Part shown: positions 31,356 to 42,781 of the stretch, piece after piece | How positions within the stretch are numbered: the stretch's first letter is position 1 | Layout: every line of letters starts with the position of its first letter | Assembly: GCF_004193775.1 (NCBI RefSeq) | Contig: NC_041011.1 | Coordinates: 10,877,656 to 10,941,655 of the forward strand | DNA length: 64,000 nucleotides | Source of the DNA: Glycine soja | Taxonomy: Eukaryota; Streptophyta; Magnoliopsida; Fabales; Fabaceae | Reading direction: 5' to 3' | The notes under the pieces: model-generated | The model's database searches: none | Seen by the model: the letters and a program-made list of their open reading frames with translations, nothing else | What the model was told of the DNA's origin: nothing | Position numbers and translations under genes: made by a program

Positions 31356-32548
31356 CTTGTCCTCAAGAAAAACTAAAATAAACTAAAATAAGTTAGATTA
31401 ACGACAAGACTAAGGACTAGGATCAATTACAATTCCCAAAACATAAGCATGTTCACCAAAACAAAACAAGTTCACACGATCTCAAAATCACACTTGTTAT
31501 GGTGATTTTGATATATAGAATCATAAAAGAAATGAACTCAAGAGTTCAAGGGATCAACAAGAATGGCAATTGGCAATGAAAAGATAAAAAGTACAATTCA
31601 TTTCTCACAAGGCTAGTATTTTACTTAAGTACACAAGTGTTTCAGCTGCACATGATATTCAATCAATCCCAATTGGAATTACACAATCCCAACTTTGCAT
31701 ACCATCTCATTCAATGCAATTGCACACACACAACATGGATCACTAAGGACTTTATTAAAGTTGTAATTTGGCTAGGCTACAAAGGAAAATTGTTTTTTTA
31801 TATCCTAGAAATCAAAGCACCTAAGGGTCTAGGAGAACACTAACTAATTTCCTTTTCAATTCATGAGACAAACAATTCCAAACACTGTTTCCCAACATTT
31901 TATTCACAAATTTAAAATAGCAACAACAACTTGAAATTGTTTTTGAATTTGATTGATTTTCTACTTTTTTTTTAAACATTGTAGCTATCTCAAATGTGTA
32001 TGCTTTTGTTTTACAGCAATCCCTTGAGCATTACAAAACAAACTCCCCTAAATTTGGAACAAATTTGCCTCAAACCATATGATACGATTTTCTATTCCCT
32101 AAAGTAAGGTAGACATTTTTTTCCTTTTTAGGCTCAAGGATTCAAGTACAAACTCATTAATTGTTTTTGGGTCAAAGGTTAATGCAAGGGAATTCATAAT
32201 TAAAAAGTTTTTTTTTCTATAAGTGGCTGAACATTTAAATTAAAAACACACAATGCCTTAATCATATCCACATAATGGATGCACTTAAACAATCTTCAAA
32301 GAATCATGCAAAATCGAGTGTGCAAAACCAATGGAAAAATAAAATACAAATATATTTTACTTACAATTAATTTAAGTAGTTATGAAGGTACATCTCATTT
32401 TGGAGTTTATGTAGAATGACAAAAAAGAGTGATGGAAAGAAAAAAAAAGTAAAAGAAAAGAGAGAAAATGACATATGATGAGTGATATATAATTGGAAAT
32501 ATAAAGAGAAATAAGAAGAAAATTCAATGAAAGAAAATAGATAAAAAT
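31356..32548 (-). other. Athila-type 3' internal non-coding region, copy A
   Basis: No recognisable coding sequence. Athila elements carry a long non-coding or degenerate env-like region between pol and the 3' LTR, and its position upstream of the polypurine tract on the minus strand fits that. It matches 62805-64000. Confidence 0.4.
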
Positions 32549-32783
32549 ATGAGCATAATTATTATATTAATATTCTATATTGTAAATCTACTTATAATCA
32601 ACATAAAATTATTATAAAAGTGAATTTAGTTTTTTGGATTTATTTTGTTAGAAACATAATTTTATCTCAAAACAAATGGGCTAAAGAAAATAAGGTGACC
32701 TTAAATATCAAACTATTATGTAATACATAATTGCATGATAATGATTAATTATAACCTTGTAAAATTAATTTAACTTTTTAAAA

Positions 32784-34226
32784 AGGTTTAAGTCTCTAAT
32801 TGGTTCTTGAAATATACTCAAATTTTTTTTGGGTCCCTAGTAAGATTTTTCTTGTCTTTTCGTCATTGGATTTTTTTTATTTTATATTTGGTCCTTGCCA
32901 TTAGGTTGGCTCTATTAAGTGTTGACGCATATGTGAAAATTTTTAAATTTTTTTTGGTGGTTTTTAAAATTGGTTGTATTTATTTAAATAATTAAATTAC
33001 AATTTTTGGTATTTTAAAATTTTCTAAAACCATTTAAATGCAACCACACCATGGACCAGTTGTTTTAAAACTTTAGATGTCATTTAAATAAATCAATAGC
33101 TAGGATATAAACCACTAATTATTATTAATTTAAAATTTGTAAATAATCAAGAAAATTGATTCTTGTTAACCCTAAACCTAAAGGCTTCTCCTTCCTTTTG
33201 AATCATGACTGTTTACAAACCTTTCCTCGATGCTGATTCCAAACAGCACCCAAAAGCACCCTTTGAAGCCTATGTTGCAGGCTCCACACCCCCCTTAGAA
33301 ACTCAACTCCAAATATGTGTGGTCTTTTGTCCTCAGTACATGTTTTTGGGTTTCTTGAGACCCCTAACTCATATCACCAACTTCAAGTTCACTTCTCAAC
33401 CAATCACATTTCCCACTCGAATGAGGTTGACACATCACCTGACCCACCTTCATGTTGGCTCATGATCTAGGAAAGTGTACCTAATCTAGTAGTAAAGAAA
33501 CAATAAGTATTATGTATTGTATTCACAAAGACTTGGTGTAATATTTATGAATTGAGCAAAAAATGTAATCTAAAACATTCACTGCAGTGTGTTGTCAATT
33601 TGTTTTAGTGAGTGAGACAATGTTTTTCAGTTTTCAAAAGAGAATTTTGTTGTAGCAAGACCCGAGTTTGCTATAGCGAGAAAAGAACAATTGGTGGATT
33701 TTGAAAAAAATTTAGAGCAAAAATGGAAATCAAAGAAAAAAGGCATTGCTGACTTGAATTCCATAGCATTCAACATATGGAAGTCAATTTCTAATCATTT
33801 TCCTTGTTCAATGCAACCAAGATTCAGCTCAATTGATTAATCCTAATTCCTTAGGTGATTAATCTTTTATTCCTAAGCTAAATTCCTAATTCCTTAGGTA
33901 ACTTAACCAAGAACTCATAACATGAACAATGAATCTCTTCAATGCAAAAATTGATTTCATTCCTAAAATTAAGCTCTCACACAAATCCAATTCAAATCTA
34001 GAATCAATTTTTTTCAACACAATTCAATTCCTAAAAGCTAGTTTGATCAAGCCTAAGCATGCATTTAAGCAAATATTTGGAATATGATCACATGTATAAC
34101 AAAGAAAATAAATCCGAAAATGAAGAATCACATACTTGGTTACTACTTCATTCAATTAACAACTTCAATGTTTAGCTCCAATGGATCTTGATTTGGTCTA
34201 AAATAACATTAAAATCAAAAGTTACA

Positions 34227-34268
<42 letters not shown>

Positions 34269-35470
34269 GAAAATCTATAAGTCTGAATCGAAAAAATGAC
34301 AAAAGGTGCCAATTATGATGTTACAAGTTATTTTAGTTAGAGCCAAATCTATATATTTTTTCTGTCACATTAGACTTTCATTGTAGCGAGGACACTTCTT
34401 GCTACAACGAGGCTTCATCTTTTGCAAATGATACTTCACTTGAACCTTCTTGCTCTATGACCAACTTTGGCTATGGTGAGAGTTGTACTCGTTGTGGCAA
34501 GTGCATGCTCAATATCTTAGTCTTCAACATTCATATTCGTTGTGGCAAGTCTTCACATTCATTCAGTTGATAACTGGTCCTCTTTTGCTGTGGTGAAGGG
34601 TCATCTAGCTATGGTCAGCTTAAGTCTGCAGCTTATCCATCCTTTAAACTAAAAAATATCTTTGTAACATCAAAATTTAAAACAAAACAATAAAAACTCT
34701 TTTTATTTTCTGAAATGATTTTTTATAATAGTTTATTCACAATAGCAACAATATATTAACAAAAATCCTAAAAAAGTTAGGCTAATTGCTCACAAAAACA
34801 AAGTGTGAGAAACAATTATCACCTCACCCGCACACAACATTGTGGAAGGATAATAAAAGGGTCATCTTCAATTACCTTTGTGTTTTGGGTAGCATTGGGG
34901 TAGTTATGAAAAAATGGTCAAGGTTGTGACATCTTTAATTCAAGTGTTTGGACTTTTTTTTTTTTTTTTTGCTTTAATTGATGAGGTGCTTGTCATTGAA
35001 GGGAAAGTTAAAGTTGTGGCCTTAATGAATCATCCTTGTGTTCCAATGATGTTTTTGTTTTTATTTTGGATTGTGAAGAGTTGCATAAGAGTTGGGGATT
35101 TATGTACTAGATCTATTTTCTTGGAAAATGCATATGTATTATGGAGAAGAGTTGCATGAGATTTTGGATTGTAAATTGTCTTTTCTTCCAAAAAAAAATT
35201 TCAAGGTAAGTGCATATGTATTATTGTCAAGAGTTGGCATGAGGTTGTGGATTGTGAATTGTCTTTATGTTCCAAATATGTTTTCTTTCTTTCTTTTTTT
35301 CTTTAATTGATTTGACGGTTTTTAAGCTGCTAGAAATTTTAATTTGAAATTATAAATGAATATTGATGATTTTAAAACCCACCACAAATTGTTGTTTAAA
35401 AATTTAATGGACATATGAACACTTAACAGAGCCAACCAAATGGTCGGGACTAAACACAAAATATAAAAAA
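32784..35470. mobile_element. Mutator-like inverted-repeat element, composite
   Basis: The left part (32870-33000) contains ATTTGGTCCTTGCCATTAGG and GGCTCTATTAAGTGTT. The reverse complement appears on the right (35395-35470) as GTTTAGTCCCGACCATTTGG and GGCTCTGTTAAGTGTT, followed on both sides by a GGTGG(T/G)TTTTAAAAT block. These are imperfect long terminal inverted repeats; the outer ~70 bp of the right one is missing. The interior holds no recognised transposase. A short frame at 33205-33465 and a frame at 34914-35310 (with an internal imperfect duplication of an AAGTGCATATGTATTATTG-type block) match nothing I know. Confidence 0.45.
33470..34800. other. Unclassified repeat-like DNA with (GA)n microsatellite
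   Basis: A GA dinucleotide run occupies 34229-34261. The start (GGAAAGTGTACCTAATCTAG, with ATTCACAAAGACT later) resembles non-coding parts of legume LTR retrotransposons, but no ends, primer site or coding region are visible. Confidence 0.3.
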
Positions 35471-35511
35471 TTTTAAAATATTGATTGCATGCATTTTATG
35501 AATTCCATTAT

Positions 35512-35926
35512 GGCTTAATAATACTTTTGGTCATTAAGGTATCACAATTGAGAATTGAAATACCTAAAGTTTCAATTGAGCTAGTTGGATCCCTCAGCTA
35601 TCACAAATGTGTGACTTTAGTCCCCTATATATCAATTGCGTCAATTGGGTCCTCATGTACACAATTGTATAAATTTCATTTAAGTATTGTAATTGTGGGA
35701 TTTTAGTCCCCAAGGTATCACAATAATGTGATTTTTCCCCTGAAAAATGATAGTTCTAATAGTGCAATTATAAATTTTAAGGTACTAAAATCGCACAATA
35801 GAGACACCTAAGGCACTCAATTGTCACAATTGAAATCTAAGGGACTAAAATCACACATTTGTGATACGTAGGGGATCCAATTGGCATAATTGAAATTTAG
35901 GAGACTAAAAGTATAATTAAAAATAT
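35512..35926. mobile_element. Foldback (MITE-like) element of about 415 bp
   Basis: The left arm from 35515 (TAATACTTTTGGTC, CAATTGAG, ATCACAAATGTGTGACTTTA) is mirrored by the right arm read in reverse complement from 35926 (TAATTATACTTTTAGTC, GTATCACAAATGTGTGATTT). A short central spacer lies near 35740-35765. The two arms pair over most of their length. Confidence 0.65.
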
Positions 35927-36406
35927 ATTTTAATTACTTAAAATACATTAAATATTTTACTTATCTGTTTAAAATACATTAAATTATTCTTTGACCCCCT
36001 ACGAAATTGAATGGAGATTTAATTATTTGTGCTGTTCTATTTTAAGCTTACCTCCAAACTCGACCTACCTTAGTTGAAGATGAGAAAATGAAAATCCTCA
36101 ACCAAAGTTCAAAAGGTTGGAATTTCTAATAGAATTGGATTTTTATGTATTTAAGATGCCCTTTCATTCAAACACTAAATCATGTAGAAACTACATCACA
36201 ATTACAAACTCCACTAACAAAGCAAAGAAACAACATAAAGGAAACATAGTTTACCAACACATGATAAAGACTATTCAACATAACGAAAACATAAGTCCTA
36301 GATAATCAATCCTAACCACACCCAAACATTAATTTGATTAAGCTAGTGCTCATTCTAAAACATATTAAATTAAAAAACATTGACTAAAACTTTAAATAGG
36401 GCATCA

Positions 36407-36943
36407 TCAGTTGAGGTTCCCACATTTTTCTTTGAGTTGTCTCTTAAACTCCTCTAACATCTTCTTATACTTGTCAAGTTGGGAATCGGTCATGCTTTCA
36501 ATAGGCCTAGCCCACCAGAACTGATCCTCTGCAGCCTTCGCTAAATGATTTAAATCCTTTGTGCGCTTCTTCTCAATAGCAATTTGGTTGGACAAGCAGT
36601 GGAGGTGTGTGTGGAGCTCAACTTCGTCCGCAGTGGAGTGCACCTTGTTGAGGTCCAAGGTAAGGAGGGGAGGTGGGCCCTGTGTCTTATAGCGTTGGAC
36701 AACAGAATCAACACTGGGACTGCCAAACGAAAATACTCGATTACCGGGTGAGAACATAATCACAGCGACATCCACGCCACAAAGGGTTGCAAGCTCACTG
36801 GCTTTCTTGAAAACCCCAGTGCGACGCTTCGAGAATGTCACCCGAAGGTTACTCTCGTTTCTCATCTTCTTCATTTCGATCTTTTGTCGGCCTTTAGTCT
36901 TCTTAGCGACACCGTTCAAGTCTGGCATGTTGTTTGACTCCAT
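36407..36943 (-). CDS. Type I (M-alpha, AGL62-like) MADS-box transcription factor
   Basis: An intact single-exon frame of 178 residues starts in a good context (AACCATGGA). Residues about 18-77 form the MADS domain: KGRQKIEMKKMRNESNLRVT, FSKRRTGVFKKASELATLCG and VDVAVIMFSPGNRVFSFGSP. The DNA-contacting KRR and KKA residues are present. No K-box follows; instead a charged helical region includes RPIESMTDSQLDKYKKMLEE near the C-terminus. Lack of introns and K-box places it in type I, M-alpha, where AGL62-like proteins act in the nucleus mostly in female gametophyte, endosperm and seed development. A TATA box lies at 37021-37028. It is the only complete conventional gene here, flanked by a foldback MITE and a Tat-type LTR. 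The subgroup call is by similarity; expression is unknown. Confidence 0.93.
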   Translation of the reverse strand: MESNNMPDLNGVAKKTKGRQKIEMKKMRNESNLRVTFSKRRTGVFKKASELATLCGVDVAVIMFSPGNRVFSFGSPSVDSVVQRYKTQGPPPLLTLDLNKVHSTADEVELHTHLHCLSNQIAIEKKRTKDLNHLAKAAEDQFWWARPIESMTDSQLDKYKKMLEEFKRQLKEKCGNLN

Positions 36944-37020
36944 GGGTTATAGGCTTTGCTATCTTATATGATATGAAATATGAATATTGATGTGCAACAT
37001 AGAGGAGATGTTAGGCTCAA

Positions 37021-37028
37021 TTTATAGG
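37021..37028 (-). promoter_or_regulatory. Probable TATA box of the MADS-box gene
   Basis: Minus-strand CCTATAAATTGAG lies about 78 bp upstream of the ATG at 36943, giving a short 5' untranslated region. Position and sequence fit a plant core promoter. Confidence 0.5.
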
Positions 37029-37849
37029 AAAAGGTTTGGTTTGGCGAACTAGAGTCTGATATGGTGAGCCAAGCGCGCCTCTGTGGACTTTCTGACCTGT
37101 ATTTTGACCGCATTAAAATGGTTTCAAGATTAAGTGAATCTCAATTGAATGCCTTATATGGTATGTACAAATGATTTTCTATATATACCATTTTGGGTAC
37201 ATAAATGTATATCTGTACTAAGTTTTTTTCCAGGTAGTTTTCTTTTACAGTGTCAGTTTTATCTGTTATTTGAAGAATAATTTGGTTCAATAATTAATTA
37301 AGGAAAATGATAGTTAATTTATTACCAAAGGATGGCTATGAAATAGTTTTTAGCATACTCCTTCTATACGCCATCTGTAATTAGTTGGAATTTATTGAAA
37401 ACTACAAATTCAAGAGAGAGAAAATCATTACATATGATGTGGGACCCAACAAATTTTGTCATTTCCAATGAATGTCAACCAATAAAAGAAAATGTATTCA
37501 AAATAATTTGTTCCTAAATTTTATCTTTTTTACTATATGTCAATTATATTTTGGTACAATTGACTTTATACTCCCGTTACAGTTTGCACCACTAAGAAAT
37601 GAGTCATATCATGTTGAACTTGTTTATCTCAATTTGACTGGATAACAATCAGTTATGTTTGAAGCTCAATTTGAATTTATTTTTTTTCAAGCTGAAAGTC
37701 AATTCAATTCAAGCTCATGAACCAATTTGGTTTAGAGCTGAAAGTCAATGCAATTCAAGCTCATGAACCAATTTCAAGCTGAAAGTCAATTCAGTTATGT
37801 TTGAAGCTCAATTTGAATTTATTTTTTTTGAAGCTCAATTTGAATTTAT
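37029..37849. repeat. MADS upstream DNA and a direct-repeat patch
   Basis: From about 37655 to 37860 the blocks GAAGCTCAATTTGAATTTAT and AAGCTGAAAGTCAATTCAAT recur three and three times in alternating order. This is a local duplication. Upstream of that I see only AT-rich DNA, which may include MADS regulatory sequence but has no motif I can defend. Confidence 0.6.
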
Positions 37850-39550
37850 TTTAGAACTAAACGTTGGTTAAGTCATTGGACCATTAAACAATCTTTTGAT
37901 TCTTTTGAAAGGACAGAAACGTTAAGGTGTTGGACCATTAACGATCTCTTATTTTAGAAACGTTAAGACGTTGGACCATTAACGATATCTTGTTTTTGAA
38001 AGGATAGAAACGTTAAGGTGTTGGATCATTAACGATCTCTTGGGGTGGTCGACAAAAGCGGGGTTTTTGCTCCTACGCATCCTCAATTGCGATGCGGAAA
38101 TCAGATCTAAGTAGTTCTTGCAAAAGCGGTAAAGTTATGGGTGGATTTTATGCTTTTGAATGGTCCATGTTAACCGATAAAAGCAAAGAGGACCGTTTAA
38201 GGCGTTGGACCTTAAAACGATTTTAAGTGACTTTTACGGACAAAGCTTGATGTGTGAGTTGATTTTAACCTTAGTTTCACTTTGGTTATTAGTCAATTCA
38301 TTCAAGGAAACTTCCAAAGAAAAACATCCGATTGATTTTTTTGATTATTTTATTCAAAGATATTTTTATTATTTTATTATTATTTTTTCAAGATATTTTT
38401 ATTATTTTATTATTATTTTGCTTTTTTTTTGTTTAACCGAGGTTACAGCGTGAACGATCGGTTAGATTTTGCTTTAACAGTGATTAAACGACATTACAAC
38501 ACAAATGATCGATTGAAATTCATTTTATCATTTATTAGGCGAGATAACGGCTTAAATAAATAGTTAAAGCACGTTAAAAATGGAAGAAAAGAAAATCGAA
38601 AGTGAACGAGATGAAGATGAAAGCAAACAAAACAAGAAATGAATTGAAATTCTCGGATTCGAACACTTACCGGTTGAAAAATGAAGAACGGACGAAGAAT
38701 GATGAAGAACGCAGGAAAATCTTCACAGATTTACTCACGGAAATGTCTCGGAAGCATTACGGAAGCACTTCGACTCGATTCTTCTTCACGAAAACATGTT
38801 TTTTTACCCAAAATAGCTGAAATGCATAGCCTAGGGGTCATGAATATTTTTGAAACATCCCCCCTCCCCTATTTATAGGGAGAAAGAAAGGTGTTTGCCG
38901 CCTAGAGGCTTCTTGAGGAAAATTTCTAAGCGCACCCCAATTACTAAGTTCACCCCCTTTTCGTACTTTACAGAAAAGTTACGGAAGCCATACGGAAGTT
39001 TTTCGGATTTGATTTTCATCTTTTCATCTCTTTCCTTTCACCAATATTAAGTGAAATATGCTTACTCAAGATTTTTGGAAATTTTACGAAAGCCATGGAA
39101 GCCCCATAAACCATTTTTCAAAAAAACGTGGAGGAGCTTGTCGCCCAGTTGCTTCCTCCTTAAGCAACCCAACTTCCAAAATATTCCAAAAGGGCCTAGA
39201 TTCGAATTTCTATTTACACCCTATCTTGATAATTTCACCCCCAATTTTTATGTTTTTGGTTGTTTTCTTTCCAAAATCTCACGAAACTTTGCGGATTCCA
39301 CCGCGATGAGTGTTAAGCCTTCCGAAGCAATCAACAATGGTCCTCGGATGAAATTATAGTGTAATAATTTATTTACACACACTCCACTTTGCTAAATACA
39401 CTCTCGTTTTCGTGTTTTTGACTGGTTTCTTCCCGAAACATCTCAGAACTTTACGGATTCTACAACGATGGGTGTTAAACATTTTGAGGTGGTCAAACGA
39501 AGGTCGCATGCCGACAAACAATGGTTCCCGGATGAAATTAGGGTATGACA
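37850..39550 (-). mobile_element. Tat/Ogre-type LTR, second copy (lower edge uncertain)
   Basis: On the minus strand the LTR starts TGTCATACCC at 39550, after a polypurine tract. A strong TATA box lies 672 bp in. The distal part holds repeats of AACGTTAAGGTGTTGGACCA (37915-38030) and the GGGGTGGTCGACAAAAGCG segment. The far end could not be fixed; 37850 marks only where element-like sequence begins. Frames here (for example 38602-39359) are short and unrecognised. Confidence 0.5.
38871..38878 (-). promoter_or_regulatory. LTR TATA box
   Basis: Minus-strand CCCTATAAATAGGGGAGG within the Tat-type LTR, a near-ideal plant TATA context at a typical U3 position. Confidence 0.6.
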
Positions 39551-39567
39551 GTTGCCCCTCTTTACTT
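39551..39567 (-). promoter_or_regulatory. Polypurine tract, second Tat-type copy
   Basis: AAGTAAAGAGGGGCAAC on the minus strand directly before the LTR start, identical to 201-217. Confidence 0.6.
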
Positions 39568-39861
39568 ATCTTTTATCGGAGATAAAAGGGAAGTAAAGAT
39601 AAGACACTAATTTCGTTCGAGCAGATCCTCACTCGAGCAATCAATAGCCCAACCAGCGAAACGCATCGTCAGACTTGGATGTCTCTGGATGGGAAAGGAA
39701 AAAATTTGGGAAAACCTGCAAAAATCTTCAAAATGACTAGAAATGGCCGACCATCATTATTCTGATGTCATTGGACTTGTTTGTCTCTGGATGATAAAGG
39801 TGCGGATAACCATGAGGTATATCCACGTGCTACTGGACCCTTGAGTCTAACGGATAGCAAA

Positions 39862-40610
39862 ATGAGACTTTTTCGCAATCTCGACCAGAAGACGCTAACA
39901 TCTCCGGAAAAGGTGCAGATGACGACGTTAGTCACAAAATGCTATCAGGCTTTGAGTCTTACGAATAACAAATGCGACTTTTTTGCAGTCTCGGCCGGAA
40001 GACGCTGACATCTCCGGGAAGGTGCAGATGACGACGTTAGTCACTGCATGCTACCGGGCTTTGAGTCTTACGAATAGCAAATGAGACTATTTCGCAGTCT
40101 TGACCGGAAGACGCTGAAATCTCCGGGGAAGGTGCAGATGACGACGTTAGTCACTACATGCTATCGGGCTTTGAGTCTTACGAATAGCAAATGAGACTTT
40201 TTCGCAGTCTCGACCGGAAGATGATGACATATTCGGGAAAGGTGCAAATGATGATGTTAGTCACTCCATTCTATCGAGCTTTGAGTCTTACGTATAGCAA
40301 ATGAGACTTTTTCGCAGTCTCGACCGGAAGTCGCTGACATCTCCGGGGAAGGTGCAGATGACGATGTTAGTCACTGCATGCTATTGGGCTTTGAGTCTTA
40401 TGGATTGCAAATGAGACTTTTTCGCAGTCTCGGCCGGAAGACGCTGACATCTCCGGGGAAGGTGCAGATGACGATGTTAGTCACTGCATGCTATCGGACT
40501 TTGAGTCTTATGGATAGCATATGAGACTTTTTCGCAGTCTCGGCCGGAAGACGCTGACATCTCTGGGGAAGGTGCAGATGACGATGTTAGTCATTGCATG
40601 CTATCGGGCT
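39862..40610. repeat. Tandem repeat, about seven units of 110 bp (second copy)
   Basis: Units start near 39862, 39972, 40081, 40191, 40301, 40411 and 40521. They are the same family as 512-1391 with one unit fewer. The last unit is cut and joins directly to DNA equivalent to 1557 onward. Confidence 0.95.
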
Positions 40611-41161
40611 ACTAAAATAGTCTCGGAGTTCTTTCGCTAAAATGCGAACATGCTTTAGCAAAGAAACAGAACCTCCAATTGATCAGAGCAACATATAGTT
40701 TTTGGAGAAAAACAAACGTGTCTACTGGGGGGAAGGAGGGTATGCTGATAAAATTTTCTTCTAAGCGACCATTTAGAGGAAACACTGGGTCCAACAAGAA
40801 AGAAGAAAAATCACTCAAAGTGTATAAATCTCACATAGGTAAGTGTTTTATCCTAATTCCGAACCATAGATATGTCATGACTTGATTTTGCAAATCATTT
40901 CCTATCAAATTAAATATTACACGTGTGATCATGGATCAATAGGACTTTTTTGGGAATGTTGTTTTGGTGGGAAATTTGGCTCTGAGTGTTTGGGCCTTTT
41001 CCTTTTCTGTTTTTGTTTAGTGCGGGGCAGAAAGTCGTCAGTGCACAAGATTTTGGTTGGCGATCAAAGGCAGAGGACCACTTCAAGTCGTGGTTTCCTT
41101 TCTTTTCTTGTTTGCTTGTGACAATTTTGTATTGTTCAGATATTGTCTAGTCCAAAGACTT
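40611..41161. other. Untranslated Tat-type internal DNA, second copy
   Basis: Closely matches 1557-2110. At 41161/41162 it jumps to sequence equivalent to 5072, so 2111-5071 (ORF1-like pseudogene and most of RT) is missing. Confidence 0.8.
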
Positions 41162-41270
41162 TTCGACGTCGAACTGCTTTTTCACCTCCTCCTTGATCTT
41201 CAGCAACGTCTCGGGTTTCATTCTCCTTAGCTTTTGCTTCACCTCCTCCTTGTTGTTCCGCCTCTATTAG
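41162..41270 (-). pseudogene. RT remnant, second copy
   Basis: Minus-strand frame retains only the KPETLLKIKEEVKKQFD stretch that precedes the RT core, then ends at the internal deletion junction. It corresponds to 5072-5172. Confidence 0.75.
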
Positions 41271-41565
41271 AAACAATGGATAGATATATATACAAGGTCA
41301 TCCAACAACCTAACTAAGATTTCTCTTATAGCTTTTCCTGACATATCTGATACAACTATCTATCCTAAAAATAAGTGATCCCATTAATCAAGAGATCAAG
41401 ATACAAAATAAAATTAAAATACACTAAGAATTAATACATACAATCAGAATTAATACAAATAGAATCAATTAAGATCAGCACAATCATGTAGCAATATTCT
41501 CAATACAATTAGGATTAGCACAATCATACAACAATATTCTCAATATTGTGCATTATAGACTTGAT
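41271..41565. mobile_element. LTR-like fragment, second copy
   Basis: Same sequence as 5173-5465, ending at the same place (TTGTGCATTATA) and followed at once by segmental duplication copy B. Confidence 0.4.
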
Positions 41566-42126
41566 TAAATCTAAATTAGTATAAATGAAATACTAATAAT
41601 GTTATTTGATTTCTAAAAAATAAAGTTATTTTATTGCAAATGAAACTATTTTTAACTTTTAAAATAACAATAACTAATTATAAAAATAAAATATTACTTG
41701 AACAATTACACTTGAAATTTTTATCTAAGTTAAAAAGAATGCAATTATCTCTACTTTAAAGTCTATAAAGAAAAAAAATAAAAAATTTATTTAAAATAAG
41801 AAAAATGTCATTATGTTAAATACTGTTATCTACAAAATTAAATCTTATTAAATAAAAAATAATATTAAAAATATAATCTATATATATACCAAAAAAATAT
41901 TGCAAAAAATTAAGAGAAGTATCTTTTTTTTTGGGAACATCATCAACAAAAAATTATTATGTTCACTATTTTTCATCCACCGATGTAGAAAATTATCTAG
42001 TTTTCCGTTCTCGTATGAGGTCGGAAAGTTTATTGGCAATAGGTCGGTAGAAGAATTTTGGAGGGTTATTTGATTCATTTGTTTTAGTTTTATTCATAAA
42101 TTAATATTAATTTATTTTCAAATAAA

Positions 42127-42193
42127 TTTGTTTATTTTCTTAGTTTCTATCCAATATTTTTTTTAATAGAAACTAAGAAAAAAAGAAAATAAA
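42127..42193. mobile_element. 67-bp foldback insertion unique to copy B
   Basis: TTTATTTTCTTAGTTTCTAT (42131-42150) pairs with ATAGAAACTAAGAAA and following bases (42166-42190), a near-perfect hairpin. Copy A has an uninterrupted AATAAATTATTATTTG at this point, and AATAAA is repeated on both sides of the insert. It may be a tiny MITE or a templated insertion. Confidence 0.7.
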
Positions 42194-42781
42194 TTATTAT
42201 TTGAATATTCTTGAACCCGACTAGAAAACGGATCCAATACTTCAAAAAAGAATTAAGCTTAGAGTCATATGAATGAAAATCTCATGCAAGCATGAACATC
42301 CATCCGTCACACAGGACTTTAGAGGGGAGAAGGCACGGGTACTAATCCCCTTTTCTTAAAATTTTTCATGTACATCATCTAACTATATACAAACAAGGCC
42401 CTGGACGCCTACGTGTCGCACTGTGGTTAACCCAATTTCCCGCCCAAAAATGTCACCTCCAGCTACAGTGCACCACTACATTTCCCATTCCAAGCCTTTG
42501 CAATACGTGTCCAAGCTTCTCCAATACGTTTCTAAAGCGTTTCCAATACGTTTTCCTTCTCCCGATGTGCTTGGGTAACCGAAATGTCAAGCATTTATTG
42601 TGGCACGCGTTTTGCAATTTTCATTTATTGTTGCAGACCTTTTGCATCTCTCTTCCTTCAGAAATCCCAAGCGCCATTTTTTTTACCATTTTCACTTTCT
42701 CTCATTTCTCTCTCCCCAATTGCTATCTCCCCCTTCTCTGTTCCTTCTTTTCATTTTTTTATTCTCCCTGTTTTTCTGCAT

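Larger units (their letters stand above)
27888..32548. repeat. Segmental duplication, copy A (extends beyond what can be compared)
   Basis: Nearly base-for-base match to 41566-42374 plus 59348-64000 in the same orientation, with scattered substitutions and indels. The left border is sharp (27888/41567). The right border cannot be set because copy B runs off the window. Copy A lacks the Helitron, a 67-bp foldback (42127-42193) and 742 bp (60027-60768) present in copy B. A (TAA)n microsatellite lies at about 29003-29042. Confidence 0.95.
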
